Below, piece after piece: positions 27,530 through 36,928 of a stretch of 64,000 nucleotides of DNA. The stretch is from the NCBI RefSeq assembly GCF_004357985.1, contig NZ_SMTF01000002.1, forward strand, positions 62,001 through 126,000, read 5' to 3'. Position 1 is the stretch's first letter. Each line of letters starts with the position of its first letter. The DNA comes from Luteimonas aestuarii. GTDB taxonomy: Bacteria > Pseudomonadota > Gammaproteobacteria > Xanthomonadales > Xanthomonadaceae. Under the pieces are notes generated by a model. The model searched no databases, had not been told where the DNA came from, and was given only the letters and a program-made list of their open reading frames with translations. The translations under genes and the position numbers were made by a program.

Positions 27530-29710
27530 TCAGTACAGATCCAGCGGATCCACATCCAGCGACCAGCGCACCTTGCGTGACTCGGGCAGGGCGTGCAGCG
27601 CCGGCACGGCATGGTCGAGGGCGTGGTGCAGGTCGCGGCGGGTGGCGGCGGACAGCGCGAGTTGGGCGCGGTGCATGCCGGCGCGGCGCGGCATGGGTGC
27701 CGGCATCGGGCCGTTGATGTCCACGCGGTCGGACGCATCGTGCACGGCGCGGCGCGCGGCCTGCAAAAACGCCATCGGCGGATCGGCGTGCTTGGCCTCG
27801 GCGCGCAACAGCGCGAGGTGCGCGAACGGCGGGAACCCGGCGGCTTCGCGCAGTGGCAGTTCGGCTTCGGCGAAGGCGTGGTAGCCGCCTTCGATCAGGG
27901 TCGCCAGCAGCGGATGCTCGGGATGGTGCGTCTGCAGCAGCACTTCGCCCGCGCGCTGCGCGCGACCGGCGCGGCCGGCGACCTGGATCAGCAGTTGCGC
28001 GAGCTTTTCGTGCGATCGGAAATCGGCGGAGAACAGGCCTTCGTCGATGCCGACCACGCAGACCAGGGTGAGGTTGGGCAGGTCGTGGCCCTTGGCCAGC
28101 ATCTGCGTGCCGACCAGGATGCCGGGGCTGGCGCCCAGTTCGCCCAGCAACGTTTCAAGCGCATCCTTGCGCTGCGTGCTGCCGCGATCGATGCGCAGCA
28201 CCGGCACGTCGGTGAATTGTTCCGCCAGCATCGCCTCGATGCGCTCGGTGCCGTTGCCCTGCGGCTGCAGTGCGAGGCTGGCGCAATCCGGGCAGGCCGG
28301 CGGCGAGGGCTTGCGGTGCCCGCAGTGGTGGCACTGCAGGCGGCGGCCGTGCGCGTGCACGGTCATGGGCGAATCGCAGCGTGGGCATTGCGCGCTCCAG
28401 CCGCAGTCGTGGCACAGCAGCACCGGCGCGTAGCCGCGGCGGTTCTTGAACACCAGCACCTGTCCGCCCGCATCCAGCGCGCTGCGGATCGCGTCGCGCA
28501 TCTGCGCCGACAGGCCGGCGTCGAGCGGCCGCTTGCGCACGTCCACCACGCGCACCGCGGGCGGGCGCGCATCGCCGGCGCGTTGCGACAGCCGCAGGTA
28601 GCCATAGCGCGCGCTGGCGGCGTTGTGCAGGGTTTCCAGCGAGGGCGTGGCGCTGCCCAGCAGCACCGGGATGCCGAGTGCCTTGCCGCGCACCAGTGCG
28701 AAATCGCGCGCGTGGTAGCGGATCCCGTCCTGCTGCTTGTAGCTGCCGTCGTGTTCCTCGTCGACCACGACCAGGCCGCCATCCGGCAGCGGCGTGAACA
28801 CCGCCGAGCGCGTGCCCACGATCACCCGCGCCTCGCCGCGCCAAGCAGCGGCCCAGGTGCGTGCGCGCTCGCCATCGTTGAGCCCGGAGTGGCTGACGTG
28901 GATCGGCACGCCCAGCCGCGTGCGGAAGCGCTGCAGAAGCTGCGGCGTCAGGCCGATCTCGGGCACCAGCACCAGCGCCTGCTTGCCGCGCGCCAGGCAG
29001 TCGGCGATGGCGTGCAGGTAGACCTCGGTCTTGCCGCTGCCGGTCACGCCATCGAGCAGCATGGGAGCGAACCCCACGGCCTCGCGCAGCGCGATGATCG
29101 CGGCCTGCTGTTCTTGGTTCGGCACCGGCCCCGCGAGTGGCGCCGGAACGAGTTGCGAGGCCGGCACCGCGATGCGTTCGGCGTAGCCGCGCTTGAGCAA
29201 CGCACGCGCGGCCGCGCGCCAGTCGTCCAGCGCATCGTCCAGTCCGTCCTCGTCGCGTTCGCCCGCCTGCAGGACGCTCGCCAGGCGGCGTGGCTTGCTG
29301 CCGTTGCGCAGGCCGGCCAAGCCGGTCGCGCCGGCTTCGGTCAGGCGCCAGGCCCAGGCATGGGTATCGGGCACGGGTTCGCCGCGGCGCAGCGCCGCCG
29401 GCAATGCGGTGGCCAGCACCTCGCCCAGCGGCGCGTGGGTGTAGCGCGCCAGCCAGCGCAGCGAGGCCAGCAGCTCGCCGGACAGCAGCGGGCCGTCGTC
29501 GAGCCAGTCGAGGATCTCGCGCAGCTCCGGCGAATCGTCTTGCGGCGCATCGGTCGAGGCCACCACGCCCACCAGTTCCCGCGGCCCGAATGGCACGCGC
29601 ACGCGGCGGCCGATGTCCTGTGGCCCGGTTGGCGCCGTCGCGCGATAGTCGAACAGCCGCGGCAGCGGCAGCGGCAGGGCGACCTGCAGGGGGTGGGCGG
29701 GATCAGGCAC
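27530..29710 (-). CDS. priA: Primosomal replication restart helicase PriA
   Basis: A 726-residue protein, close to E. coli PriA (732). It reloads the replisome at stalled forks. The N-terminal 3'-end-binding domain is followed by the helicase core with GVTGSGKTEVYL (Walker A), VDEEHD (Walker B) and the zinc-binding cysteine cluster CHDCGW, CPRCD, CHHCGH, CPDC. The start is a GTG (29708-29710) giving MPDPAHPLQVALPLPLPRLF, a typical PriA beginning. Paired consensus DnaA boxes lie 135 bp upstream. Confidence 0.95.
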   Translation of the reverse strand: MPDPAHPLQVALPLPLPRLFDYRATAPTGPQDIGRRVRVPFGPRELVGVVASTDAPQDDSPELREILDWLDDGPLLSGELLASLRWLARYTHAPLGEVLATALPAALRRGEPVPDTHAWAWRLTEAGATGLAGLRNGSKPRRLASVLQAGERDEDGLDDALDDWRAAARALLKRGYAERIAVPASQLVPAPLAGPVPNQEQQAAIIALREAVGFAPMLLDGVTGSGKTEVYLHAIADCLARGKQALVLVPEIGLTPQLLQRFRTRLGVPIHVSHSGLNDGERARTWAAAWRGEARVIVGTRSAVFTPLPDGGLVVVDEEHDGSYKQQDGIRYHARDFALVRGKALGIPVLLGSATPSLETLHNAASARYGYLRLSQRAGDARPPAVRVVDVRKRPLDAGLSAQMRDAIRSALDAGGQVLVFKNRRGYAPVLLCHDCGWSAQCPRCDSPMTVHAHGRRLQCHHCGHRKPSPPACPDCASLALQPQGNGTERIEAMLAEQFTDVPVLRIDRGSTQRKDALETLLGELGASPGILVGTQMLAKGHDLPNLTLVCVVGIDEGLFSADFRSHEKLAQLLIQVAGRAGRAQRAGEVLLQTHHPEHPLLATLIEGGYHAFAEAELPLREAAGFPPFAHLALLRAEAKHADPPMAFLQAARRAVHDASDRVDINGPMPAPMPRRAGMHRAQLALSAATRRDLHHALDHAVPALHALPESRKVRWSLDVDPLDLY

Positions 29711-30135
29711 GCGCGCAGTCTAGCGATCCAGGCCCCGGCAACGCGGGGATGCGGGCTGCAGCGGCGCTGCCCCGACTTGCGCACGGTTGTTGTCATCGCG
29801 TGAACGATTCGCGCGCAAACCGCCGTCACACAAGGAGTTTTTCGTTATCCACACCTGCTGTGGATAAGCCTGTGCATGACGATGCTCCACGCGCATTCCA
29901 AGCGATGACGTCCCGTAAAAACCGCAATTTGGCGAAAAAAGCACCAGTCCTGCCAATGTCTTTCGAATCAATTACTTGGCTGTGAAACATGGCTGTCATG
30001 CAGGGTGTGCCCCGCGCGGCGATCTGCGATGTGACGGTCCGGTGACCACTGTGCACAACCGCTTGCCCGCGAGACCCGGATGGATCAAGTGGAGCCCCTT
30101 CCGTCAAGGGGGCGATGGGGCACGCAGAGCGCCTT
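29711..30135. other. A/T-richer intergenic region upstream of priA
   Basis: There is no supported gene in this 425-bp divergent gap. The central part (29820-30000) is clearly richer in A/T than the surroundings and contains the paired DnaA boxes. It should carry the promoters of priA (minus) and of the sigma-like gene (plus), but no canonical -35/-10 pair could be assigned with confidence. Confidence 0.5.
29845..29867. promoter_or_regulatory. Two consensus DnaA boxes in inverted arrangement
   Basis: TTATCCACA at 29845-29853 and its exact inverse TGTGGATAA at 29859-29867, separated by 5 bp. Both are exact 9-mer DnaA-box consensus sequences. A related TGTGCACAA lies near 30050. The arrangement could bind DnaA to regulate priA or act as a titration site; equally it forms a 9-bp hairpin. 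Confidence 0.65.
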
Positions 30136-31044
30136 ATGATCCGACAGCCCCCGCGACCGGATACCGCTTTGACCGTCCCCACTCCCTCGAATGGCGCCCT
30201 GACTGCCTTTCTCCGCGGTGTTGAACGCCGAGGCGTGGTGTTCGCGGAACTGCAGAGTGGCGATCCGGCGCAGGGCGACGCGGCATTGGGGGCCACGTTG
30301 CGAGGGTTCGCGGCGGTGGCAGGCCGGGCGCCTTTCGCGGAATGGCCGCGCCGGTTCTGGACGATGCTGCTGGCCGCGCCGGCCCTGCGCACAGCCGTCA
30401 CCCCACGCCTGCGCGACGGCCCCCTGGCGGTGCTGGCGGGCCTGGGCGGAGGGCCCCGTGCGGCGCTGCTGCTGCGGCTGGTGGCCGGGTTGTCCGAGGC
30501 CGATGCCGCGGCCGTGCTCGGCATCGCCCGCCCTACCTACCGGCTTGCGCTGCAGCGCGCATTGCCGCGGACCGATGATGATCGCCTGGATGCCGAACTC
30601 TGGCGGGCGATGGGCAACGCGGCCGGGCAGGCGATCCGTGACGTTCCGGCCGAACGGATCCGCGCGCTGTCGTCGGGCCCTGGCGCGTTGCGTCCGGCAC
30701 CGGGACGCCAAGCGCCTGTGCCCGGTGCCCGCCGCGGCTGGGTCTGGCCTGCGACCGTGGTGGTGGCCCTGTTGACCGCGCTGGCGTTGGCTGCGACCTG
30801 GCTTGCGCCCGACCCGTTCGCGTCATCCGACGAGGATGGCCCGCGCATCCGCACACAAGCCTTGCCGCCCGTCGCCACCACGCCCACGCCCTACGACCAG
30901 AGCCTCGAACTGCTGACCCACCGCGACCTGGAGCAGTTGCTCGATGCCGGCCAGGGAGATCCCGCGCCGCTCGATCCCGCCTTCGACGCATGGCTGGTGG
31001 CGGCGTTGGACGTGCAGCCGGATGCCCTGCGTGCGGTGGATTGA
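30136..31044 (+). CDS. Sigma-70 region-4-like protein with a membrane anchor
   Basis: About 302 residues. The N-terminal half is helical with a sigma region-4-like helix-turn-helix (GLSEADAAAVLGIARPTYRLALQ), but no recognisable sigma region 2 with core-binding motifs. A single hydrophobic helix (WVWPATVVVALLTALALAATWL) lies near residue 215, and the remaining C-terminal stretch is presumably periplasmic. It resembles proteins annotated as RNA polymerase subunit sigma in xanthomonads but cannot be a complete sigma factor. The start is uncertain: ATG at 30136 is preferred here. The stop overlaps the start region of the DUF3106 gene, so the two likely act together. Confidence 0.62.
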   Translation: MIRQPPRPDTALTVPTPSNGALTAFLRGVERRGVVFAELQSGDPAQGDAALGATLRGFAAVAGRAPFAEWPRRFWTMLLAAPALRTAVTPRLRDGPLAVLAGLGGGPRAALLLRLVAGLSEADAAAVLGIARPTYRLALQRALPRTDDDRLDAELWRAMGNAAGQAIRDVPAERIRALSSGPGALRPAPGRQAPVPGARRGWVWPATVVVALLTALALAATWLAPDPFASSDEDGPRIRTQALPPVATTPTPYDQSLELLTHRDLEQLLDAGQGDPAPLDPAFDAWLVAALDVQPDALRAVD

Positions 31045-31660
31045 GGTGCGTCTTCCGGCGGTCGCGCTGTTGTGTGCCTGCACGGCCGCCGCGGCGATGC
31101 CAACTGCGTTGCAGGAGGTGATGGAGCGCCTGCCCGAGGCCGAGCGCGCGCGCCTGGTCGAACGCCAGCAGCGCGTATCCGCGCTGGACGAGGATGCGCG
31201 TCGTGCGCTGTTGCAGCGCATTGCCGACTGGGACGCGCTGCCCGAGGCCGAGCGACGCAGCCGTCGCGAGGGCTGGGACGCCTGGCAGGCCTTGCCGCAC
31301 GACGAGCGCATGCGCATGCGCGAGGCGCGCGCACGCTTCGATGCCATGGCGCCGGCCGAACAACAGTCGCTGCGCGAGCGTTTCGATGCGCTGGATACCA
31401 GCCTGCGCCGCGGCTGGCTGTTGGGGCCGACGCTGGGCGAGGACTGGCCACGGCTGCACGCATTGTTCGCACAGGTACCGGATGACGGGCATGCCGCCCT
31501 GCTGCTGGCGCTGCGGCAGCTGTCGCCGCAGGGCCGCGACGACCTGTCCGTGCTGGCGCAACGCACCTCGCCGGAGGAGCGCGACGCCTTGCGCAACGAC
31601 CTGCTGTCGCAACCGCCGTCGTCGCGTGATGCCTGGCTGCGCCGACGCGTCGACCCCTGA
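31022..31660 (+). CDS. Secreted DUF3106 protein
   Basis: About 212 residues: a signal peptide (hydrophobic core LPAVALLCACTAAAA), then an entirely helical, strongly charged mature protein with repeated motifs such as LPEAERARLVERQQRV and WDALPEAERRSRREGWDAW. This is the pattern of DUF3106, a periplasmic family of unknown function related in style to zinc-resistance/CpxP-like helical proteins. Starts ATG 31022, GTG 31031 and GTG 31046 are all possible. It overlaps the end of the sigma-like membrane gene, suggesting a periplasmic partner for that protein's outer part. Confidence 0.7.
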   Translation: MPCVRWIEVRLPAVALLCACTAAAAMPTALQEVMERLPEAERARLVERQQRVSALDEDARRALLQRIADWDALPEAERRSRREGWDAWQALPHDERMRMREARARFDAMAPAEQQSLRERFDALDTSLRRGWLLGPTLGEDWPRLHALFAQVPDDGHAALLLALRQLSPQGRDDLSVLAQRTSPEERDALRNDLLSQPPSSRDAWLRRRVDP

Positions 31661-31674
31661 CGCGACCTGGTCGG

Positions 31675-31977
31675 CTAGCCCGCGCGCAGCACCCGCCGGC
31701 TGGCGCGGAAGCGGGTGCCGAAGCGAGACACGCCGTCGGCGCGCATCCGCGCGGCGTGGTCGCGCAGGTAGTCGTCCAGCGCGGCCTGGTCGCGCAGGCG
31801 GTAGTGCACGCACAGCGACTGCCGCGCCGGATCGGGCGGCGAGACCACCACTTCGAACACCTCGGCGCCGGTGAATCCCGGCAGCGACAGCATGTCCGCC
31901 ACGTGAGCCTGCAGCCAGTCGCGGTAGGCCGGGGCGATGTCGGCATCCACGTCGATGTTGACCTCGTACACGATCAT
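31675..31977 (-). CDS. DUF4286 family protein
   Basis: A 100-residue protein beginning MIVYEVNIDVDADIAPAYRDWL, the typical start of the small DUF4286 family, a ferredoxin-like alpha/beta fold probably related to dimeric mono-oxygenase-like proteins. It has no catalytic motif that can be assigned. It sits 16 bases downstream of the DUF3667 gene on the same strand, so co-transcription is likely. Confidence 0.8.
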   Translation of the reverse strand: MIVYEVNIDVDADIAPAYRDWLQAHVADMLSLPGFTGAEVFEVVVSPPDPARQSLCVHYRLRDQAALDDYLRDHAARMRADGVSRFGTRFRASRRVLRAG

Positions 31978-31993
31978 CCGGGCCTCCCTTGGC

Positions 31994-33220
31994 CTACATC
32001 CACACCAGGCTGGCCAGCACGGTGAATACCGAACCGAACGCCAGCAGCAGGAAATAGCAGAACCCGATCACCGAATACTTGAGCAAGGTCATCGGCCAGC
32101 CCTGGCCGTACACGCGCTTCTGCATCAGCAGCAGGTACAGCGGCATCCAGATCCACAGCGCCACTTCGATGATGCCGAAGACGGTGCGGCCGATGCCGGC
32201 GTTCGGGGCCAGCCACTGCCGCAGCGCCATCGACACGAACATCAGCAGGATCGCCAGGCACAGGAACGCGTGGCTGTGGAGCGCGACGATCAGGTGCTCC
32301 ATGTACAGCCGGCGCTTGAACACGTACGCCAGCTTCAGCATCAGCGCGAACAGCGGCAGCAGCACGAACAAGGTCGGTGGCACCGCGCCGAGCAGCGCAT
32401 CCTTGAACAGGTCCGGGTCGTCCTGCAGGCGCTGCACGTTCTTCTCGGCGCGACCGACCTGCCGGTTGATCCAGTCGTTGGCGAACTGCGGCAGCCAGCC
32501 GATGACCAGTGGATTGGTCACCGGGTCCCAGTCCTCGGGGCCGAACGTGAGCCGGTTGGGGCGCGGGATCGGGGGTGGGCCGCCGGTTTCGTCCGACTGG
32601 CGGAAGGCCGCCAGGCGTTCCTCGGCCTGCCGGTCGATGGCGTTGCGGGTCGCGCGCAGCGTATTGCGCGCGATCCGCTGGTCCACCAGCGCCGAGGTGT
32701 CGCCATCCGCCACCTGCGCCAGCTTGGCGTCCACCTCTGCAAGCGATGCGTCGATCCCGGCCAGGGCTTCGTCGCGCGCCTTCTCCACCTCCTCGGCGCT
32801 GCGCGCGACCTCGATGGCGCTGTTGCCGCCGAAGTTGGCGACGCCCTGGCCGTCGCCGAAGCTGATCACCAGCCGGCCGACGAAGAAGGTGACGATGGCC
32901 AGGAAGAAGAACAGCCGCACCGGGCTGACGTAGCGCACGCGATGGCCCGCGAAATATTCCAGCGTCAGCGTGCCGGGCTTGAACAGCAGCGGCCAGAGCG
33001 TCCGCGGCGTGCGTGCGTCGTAGTCGAACACGCTGTCGAAGAAGTCGCCGACGATGCTGGAGAAATGCCGCACCAGGCCCTTGGTCGGCTGGCCGCAGGC
33101 GTAGCAATGATCGCCCAGCAATGGCGTGCCGCAGTTGGGGCAATCGCCACGCGTACCGGTCGTGGACCGGCCCGTCGACGTTTCATGCGCGGACGTGGGG
33201 GCGTCGCCGGTGGTGTGCAT
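31994..33220 (-). CDS. DUF3667 membrane protein with N-terminal zinc ribbon
   Basis: 408 residues. The N-terminus holds a zinc-ribbon-like CPNCGTP ... CYACGQP pair (DUF3667 signature), then a helix near RTLWPLLFKPGTLTLEYFAGHRVRYVSPVRLFFF typical of the family, a long soluble charged loop, and four hydrophobic helices in the C-terminal part. The function is unknown. Two ATGs lie six bases apart: AGCGAGG sits right against the first, so the second (33218-33220, giving MHTTGDAP) has the better ribosome-site spacing. The gene is divergent from the MATE exporter gene across 97 bp. Confidence 0.8.
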   Translation of the reverse strand: MHTTGDAPTSAHETSTGRSTTGTRGDCPNCGTPLLGDHCYACGQPTKGLVRHFSSIVGDFFDSVFDYDARTPRTLWPLLFKPGTLTLEYFAGHRVRYVSPVRLFFFLAIVTFFVGRLVISFGDGQGVANFGGNSAIEVARSAEEVEKARDEALAGIDASLAEVDAKLAQVADGDTSALVDQRIARNTLRATRNAIDRQAEERLAAFRQSDETGGPPPIPRPNRLTFGPEDWDPVTNPLVIGWLPQFANDWINRQVGRAEKNVQRLQDDPDLFKDALLGAVPPTLFVLLPLFALMLKLAYVFKRRLYMEHLIVALHSHAFLCLAILLMFVSMALRQWLAPNAGIGRTVFGIIEVALWIWMPLYLLLMQKRVYGQGWPMTLLKYSVIGFCYFLLLAFGSVFTVLASLVWM

Positions 33221-33317
33221 GGGCATCCTCGCTGCGGAACCGCTAAAATAACGGGCTTCCACGACCCGGCGCCAGCGCCCGCCTCCAGGTGCGCGGCTGC
33301 AGTCGTGCCCCTGCCCC

Positions 33318-34721
33318 ATGTCCCCGCCTCCGGCCCCCGTGCGCTTCGGCAGCGAAGTGCGCGCCTCTGCCGTCCTTGCCGCGCCCCTGGTCGCCGGTCA
33401 CCTGGCGACCGGGTTGATCGGCTTCGTCGACAGCGTCATCGCAGGCCGCCATGGCACCAATACATTGGCCGCGGTGGCGGTGGGTACGGCGATCTTCTGG
33501 TTGCCGATGATGATCCCGATGGGCACGCTGATGGCACTGCCGCCGTCGGTGTCGCAACTGGCGGGTGCGGGGCGGCATCGCGAGATCGGTCCGCTGTTCC
33601 GGCAGGCGCTGTGGCTGTCGGTGGCGTTGGGCGCGCTGCTGTTCGGCTTCCTGACGCTGGCGGTGCATGCGCTTGCGCCGATGGGCATCGCGCCGGAAAT
33701 CCACGCCTCGGCCACCGGGTTCCTGCACGGCATCCGCTGGGGCGTTCCGGCGCTGACGCTGTACTTCTGCATGCGCTATCTCAGCGACGGCATGCACTGG
33801 ACGTTGCCGACCATGGTGTTCGGCTTCGGCGGCCTGCTGGTGCTGGCGCCGCTGGGCACGGTGCTGGCGTTCGGGATGTTCGGCGTGCCTGAGATGGGCG
33901 CGGCGGGGCTTGGCCTGGCCTCGGCGATCATGATGTGGCTGCAGGCGATCGGGTTCGCGCTGTACCTCTGGCGCGCGAAGCGGTTCGCGCACCTCGAACT
34001 GTTCGCGCGCTTCGACCGGCCGCAGTGGCCACCGATCCACAGGCTGCTGCGCACCGGCCTGCCGATCGGCGTGACCGTGGCGATGGAGGGCGGGCTGTTC
34101 ATCGTCACCGCGCTGCTGATCGGACGGCTGGGCGAAGTGCCGGCGGCCGCGCACCAGATCGCGATCAACGTCGCCAGCCTGTGCTTCATGATCCCGTTCG
34201 GCGTGGCCGAGGCCACCACCGTGCGCGTCGGCCATGCGGTGGGCACGGGGCGCGGGTCCGAGGGCGTGCGTCGCGCCGCGTTCGCCGGCCTGGCGATCGT
34301 GCTGGCGACGCAGGCTCTGTCGGCCACCCTGCTGCTGCTCGGCCACGACCACGTGGTGGGCGTCTACACCCGCGACGTGGCGGTGGCGTCGCTGGCGGCG
34401 ACGCTGCTGCTGTTCGCCGCGGCGTTCCAGTTCCCCGACGGCATCCAGGTGCTGTCCGCCGGCGCCCTGCGCGGGCTGAAGGACACCCGGGTGCCGATGT
34501 TCATCGCCGCCTTCGCCTACTGGGGCATCGGCATGCCGCTGGGGGCCGGGCTGGGCCTGTGGCTGGGCTGGGGTCCGAAGGGCATGTGGCTGGGGCTGAT
34601 CGCCGGGCTGACGGTGGCGGCGGTGCTGATGGCCCGGCGCTTCCTGCGCAGCAGCCGGCGCGAGGCGCTGGTGGGACCGCCGGTGGATGCGCCGCCGGTC
34701 CGGGTGACCAACGGCGCATGA
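33318..34721 (+). CDS. MATE-family multidrug/cation antiporter
   Basis: A 467-residue inner-membrane transporter with about twelve hydrophobic helices in two homologous halves, the MATE (NorM-like) arrangement. Such proteins export cationic drugs or metabolites with Na+ or H+ influx. Recognisable segments include SEVRASAVLAAPLVAGHLATG at the N-terminus and FPDGIQVLSAGALRGLKDTRVP in the second half. The substrate is unknown. The sppA gene follows after 55 bp in the same direction. Confidence 0.88.
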   Translation: MSPPPAPVRFGSEVRASAVLAAPLVAGHLATGLIGFVDSVIAGRHGTNTLAAVAVGTAIFWLPMMIPMGTLMALPPSVSQLAGAGRHREIGPLFRQALWLSVALGALLFGFLTLAVHALAPMGIAPEIHASATGFLHGIRWGVPALTLYFCMRYLSDGMHWTLPTMVFGFGGLLVLAPLGTVLAFGMFGVPEMGAAGLGLASAIMMWLQAIGFALYLWRAKRFAHLELFARFDRPQWPPIHRLLRTGLPIGVTVAMEGGLFIVTALLIGRLGEVPAAAHQIAINVASLCFMIPFGVAEATTVRVGHAVGTGRGSEGVRRAAFAGLAIVLATQALSATLLLLGHDHVVGVYTRDVAVASLAATLLLFAAAFQFPDGIQVLSAGALRGLKDTRVPMFIAAFAYWGIGMPLGAGLGLWLGWGPKGMWLGLIAGLTVAAVLMARRFLRSSRREALVGPPVDAPPVRVTNGA

Positions 34722-34776
34722 AAAACCAACGCGGCGCCGGTTAGGCTGTCGACATGAATCGAGGAGTTTTCCGTAC

Positions 34777-36675
34777 ATGAGCACGACCCCGCAACGACGC
34801 GGCCCGATCGCCCGCACGATGATCGGCATCTGGGACGGCATGAATTTCGTCCGTCGCCTGGTGCTGAACCTGCTGTTCTTCCTGTTGCTGCTGTTGTTGC
34901 TGGTGGTGGTGTTCGGCAGCCGCAGCGCACCGGTCGCGGTCAAGCAGGGCACGGCCCTGGTGATCGCGCCGCAGGCGCAACTGGTGGAACAGTTCAGCAC
35001 CGACAGTTTCACCCGTTCGCTGGAGACCGCGATGGGCCGCGAACCGTCGCAGGTCCAGTTGCGCGACCTGCTGGCGGTGCTGGCGGCGGCGAAGGACGAC
35101 GACAACATCGACCGCGTGCTGCTGCGCGTGGACCGCATGGCGTTCTCCGGCTATGCCTCGATCCGCGAAGTAGCCGACGCCATCGCCGAACTGCGTGCCG
35201 AGGGCAAGCAGGTCGTCGCGTTCGGCGAGTACTTCACGCAGGCGCAGTACCTGCTGGCGGCGCAGGCCGACGAGGTCTACATCGACCCGGAAGGCGGCGT
35301 GCTGCTGGAAGGCCTGGCCAACCATCGCCAGTACTACCGCGAAGGCCTGCAGGACAAGCTGGGCGTGGACATCCACCTGTTCAAGGTGGGTGAGTACAAG
35401 TCCGCGGCAGAACCTTACATCCTAGACGCCGCCTCGCCCGAGGCCAAGGAAGCCGACCTGTTCTGGATGAACGACGTGTGGCAGCGCTTCGTCGCCGACA
35501 TCGCCGCGCGCCGCAGCCTGGAACCGGCTGCCTTGAACGCCAGCATCAACGACGCCGCAAACGGTATCGTCGCGGCCAATGGCGACCTGGCGCAGTACGC
35601 GATGCAGCAGAAGCTCGTCGACGGCCTGATGACCTTCGAGCAGGTGCAGGACCTGATGGCCGAGCGCGGCACCGTGGACGAGGACGCCGACGGCGGCTTC
35701 CGCCAGGTGGCCTATGCCGACTACCTCAGGCGCGTGGGCAGCGCGATGCCGGCCGCGGCCGACCCGCGCCCGCAGGTGGCGGTGGTGGTGGCGCAGGGCG
35801 CGATCATGGGCGGCACGCAGCCGGCCGGCGCGGTGGGCGGCGAATCGACCGCCGCGCTGCTGCGCGAGGCGCGTGACGACGACAACGTCCAGGCGGTGGT
35901 GCTGCGCGTGGATTCGCCGGGTGGCGAGGTGTTCGCGTCCGAACAGATCCGCCGCGAGGTGCTGGGCCTGAAGGACGCCGGCAAGCCGGTGGTGGTGTCG
36001 TTCGCCAACGTCGCCGCGTCCGGCGGCTACTGGATCAGCATGGATGCCGACCGCATCTATGCCGATGAATCCACGATCACCGGGTCGATCGGCATCTTCG
36101 GCCTGGTGCCGACGTTCCCGCGCGCGCTGGAGAAGATCGGCGTGCGCACCGATGGCGTCGGCACCACGCCCATGGCTGGCGTGTTCGACGTGTCGCGCCC
36201 GCTGACGCCCGAGCTGGGACAGATCGTGCAGTCGGTGATCGACAAGGGCTACCGCGACTTCACCGGCAAGGTGGCGCAGGGCCGCGAGCGCACCGTTGAG
36301 CAGATCGACGAAGTCGCACGCGGTCGCGTTTGGACTGGCGCGCAGGCGAAGGAGCGCGGGCTGGTGGATGAGTTCGGTGGCATCCGCGCCGCCGTGGCCG
36401 ATGCCGCGGCGCGTGCCGACCTGGGCGATGCCGGCAGCTGGCGAGTGCGCTACATCGAATCCAGCCCGTCCACGCCGTTCTCGCGCTGGTTCGGCGGCTT
36501 CGCACAAAGCCGGCTGGGCATGTCGCTGCTGGGCGGCGACTCGGCGCTGGCGCAGGTGCTGCTGGCGCGTGCGATGCCGAACGCCACGCAGGACCTGCAG
36601 ATGCTGGAGCGCGTACTGGCACCGGCGCCGGGCGCGCAGGTCAAGGCGCTGGCGTATTGCTTCTGCGGCTTCTGA
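34777..36675 (+). CDS. sppA: Signal peptide peptidase SppA, long type
   Basis: A 632-residue inner-membrane protease that degrades leftover signal peptides. An N-terminal anchor (about 29-47) is followed by two homologous ClpP-like domains. The Ser/Lys dyad is intact: Lys208 in VGEYKSAAEPY of the first domain and Ser415 in AASGGYW of the second, corresponding to Lys209/Ser409 of E. coli SppA (618 residues). The start ATG is preceded by GAGGAG about ten bases upstream. An intrinsic terminator follows at 36706-36731. Confidence 0.94.
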   Translation: MSTTPQRRGPIARTMIGIWDGMNFVRRLVLNLLFFLLLLLLLVVVFGSRSAPVAVKQGTALVIAPQAQLVEQFSTDSFTRSLETAMGREPSQVQLRDLLAVLAAAKDDDNIDRVLLRVDRMAFSGYASIREVADAIAELRAEGKQVVAFGEYFTQAQYLLAAQADEVYIDPEGGVLLEGLANHRQYYREGLQDKLGVDIHLFKVGEYKSAAEPYILDAASPEAKEADLFWMNDVWQRFVADIAARRSLEPAALNASINDAANGIVAANGDLAQYAMQQKLVDGLMTFEQVQDLMAERGTVDEDADGGFRQVAYADYLRRVGSAMPAAADPRPQVAVVVAQGAIMGGTQPAGAVGGESTAALLREARDDDNVQAVVLRVDSPGGEVFASEQIRREVLGLKDAGKPVVVSFANVAASGGYWISMDADRIYADESTITGSIGIFGLVPTFPRALEKIGVRTDGVGTTPMAGVFDVSRPLTPELGQIVQSVIDKGYRDFTGKVAQGRERTVEQIDEVARGRVWTGAQAKERGLVDEFGGIRAAVADAAARADLGDAGSWRVRYIESSPSTPFSRWFGGFAQSRLGMSLLGGDSALAQVLLARAMPNATQDLQMLERVLAPAPGAQVKALAYCFCGF

Positions 36676-36705
36676 TCCGCGCTGCACGCGACGCGCTGCC
36701 GAAGG

Positions 36706-36731
36706 AAAGCCCGGGATTCCCGGGCTTTTTT
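36706..36731 (+). terminator. Intrinsic terminator of sppA
   Basis: A perfect 10-bp stem (36706-36715 with 36719-36728, loop ATT) runs into a T6 tract. It begins about 30 bases after the sppA stop; because the stem starts with AAA it can also act on the opposite strand. Confidence 0.9.
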
Positions 36732-36928
36732 GTTGCCCGGCCTTCACCGTCTGGTGCCGCCGTCCGGTCATCAGCCTGGCTCACGTCACGGTTGCCGCGA
36801 TCGTCGCGAGGGCGGTGGCGGGCAGGTTCATCATCGCGCAGTGCATCCCGAGGATAGGGTGTCGCTGCGCGACACATGCGCTTCCACGCAGCCACTGCAT
36901 TCGGCAGGCTCGAACGTCGGCGGTTGCC

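Noticed and set aside
29845..29867. The DnaA boxes as the chromosomal origin
   Set aside because: Only two boxes, and none of dnaA, dnaN, rpmH, parAB or gidA is nearby.
36732..36928. Small frames between sppA and kdgK
   Set aside because: No resemblance to a family and no ribosome site; only a short palindrome (36859-36875) is seen.
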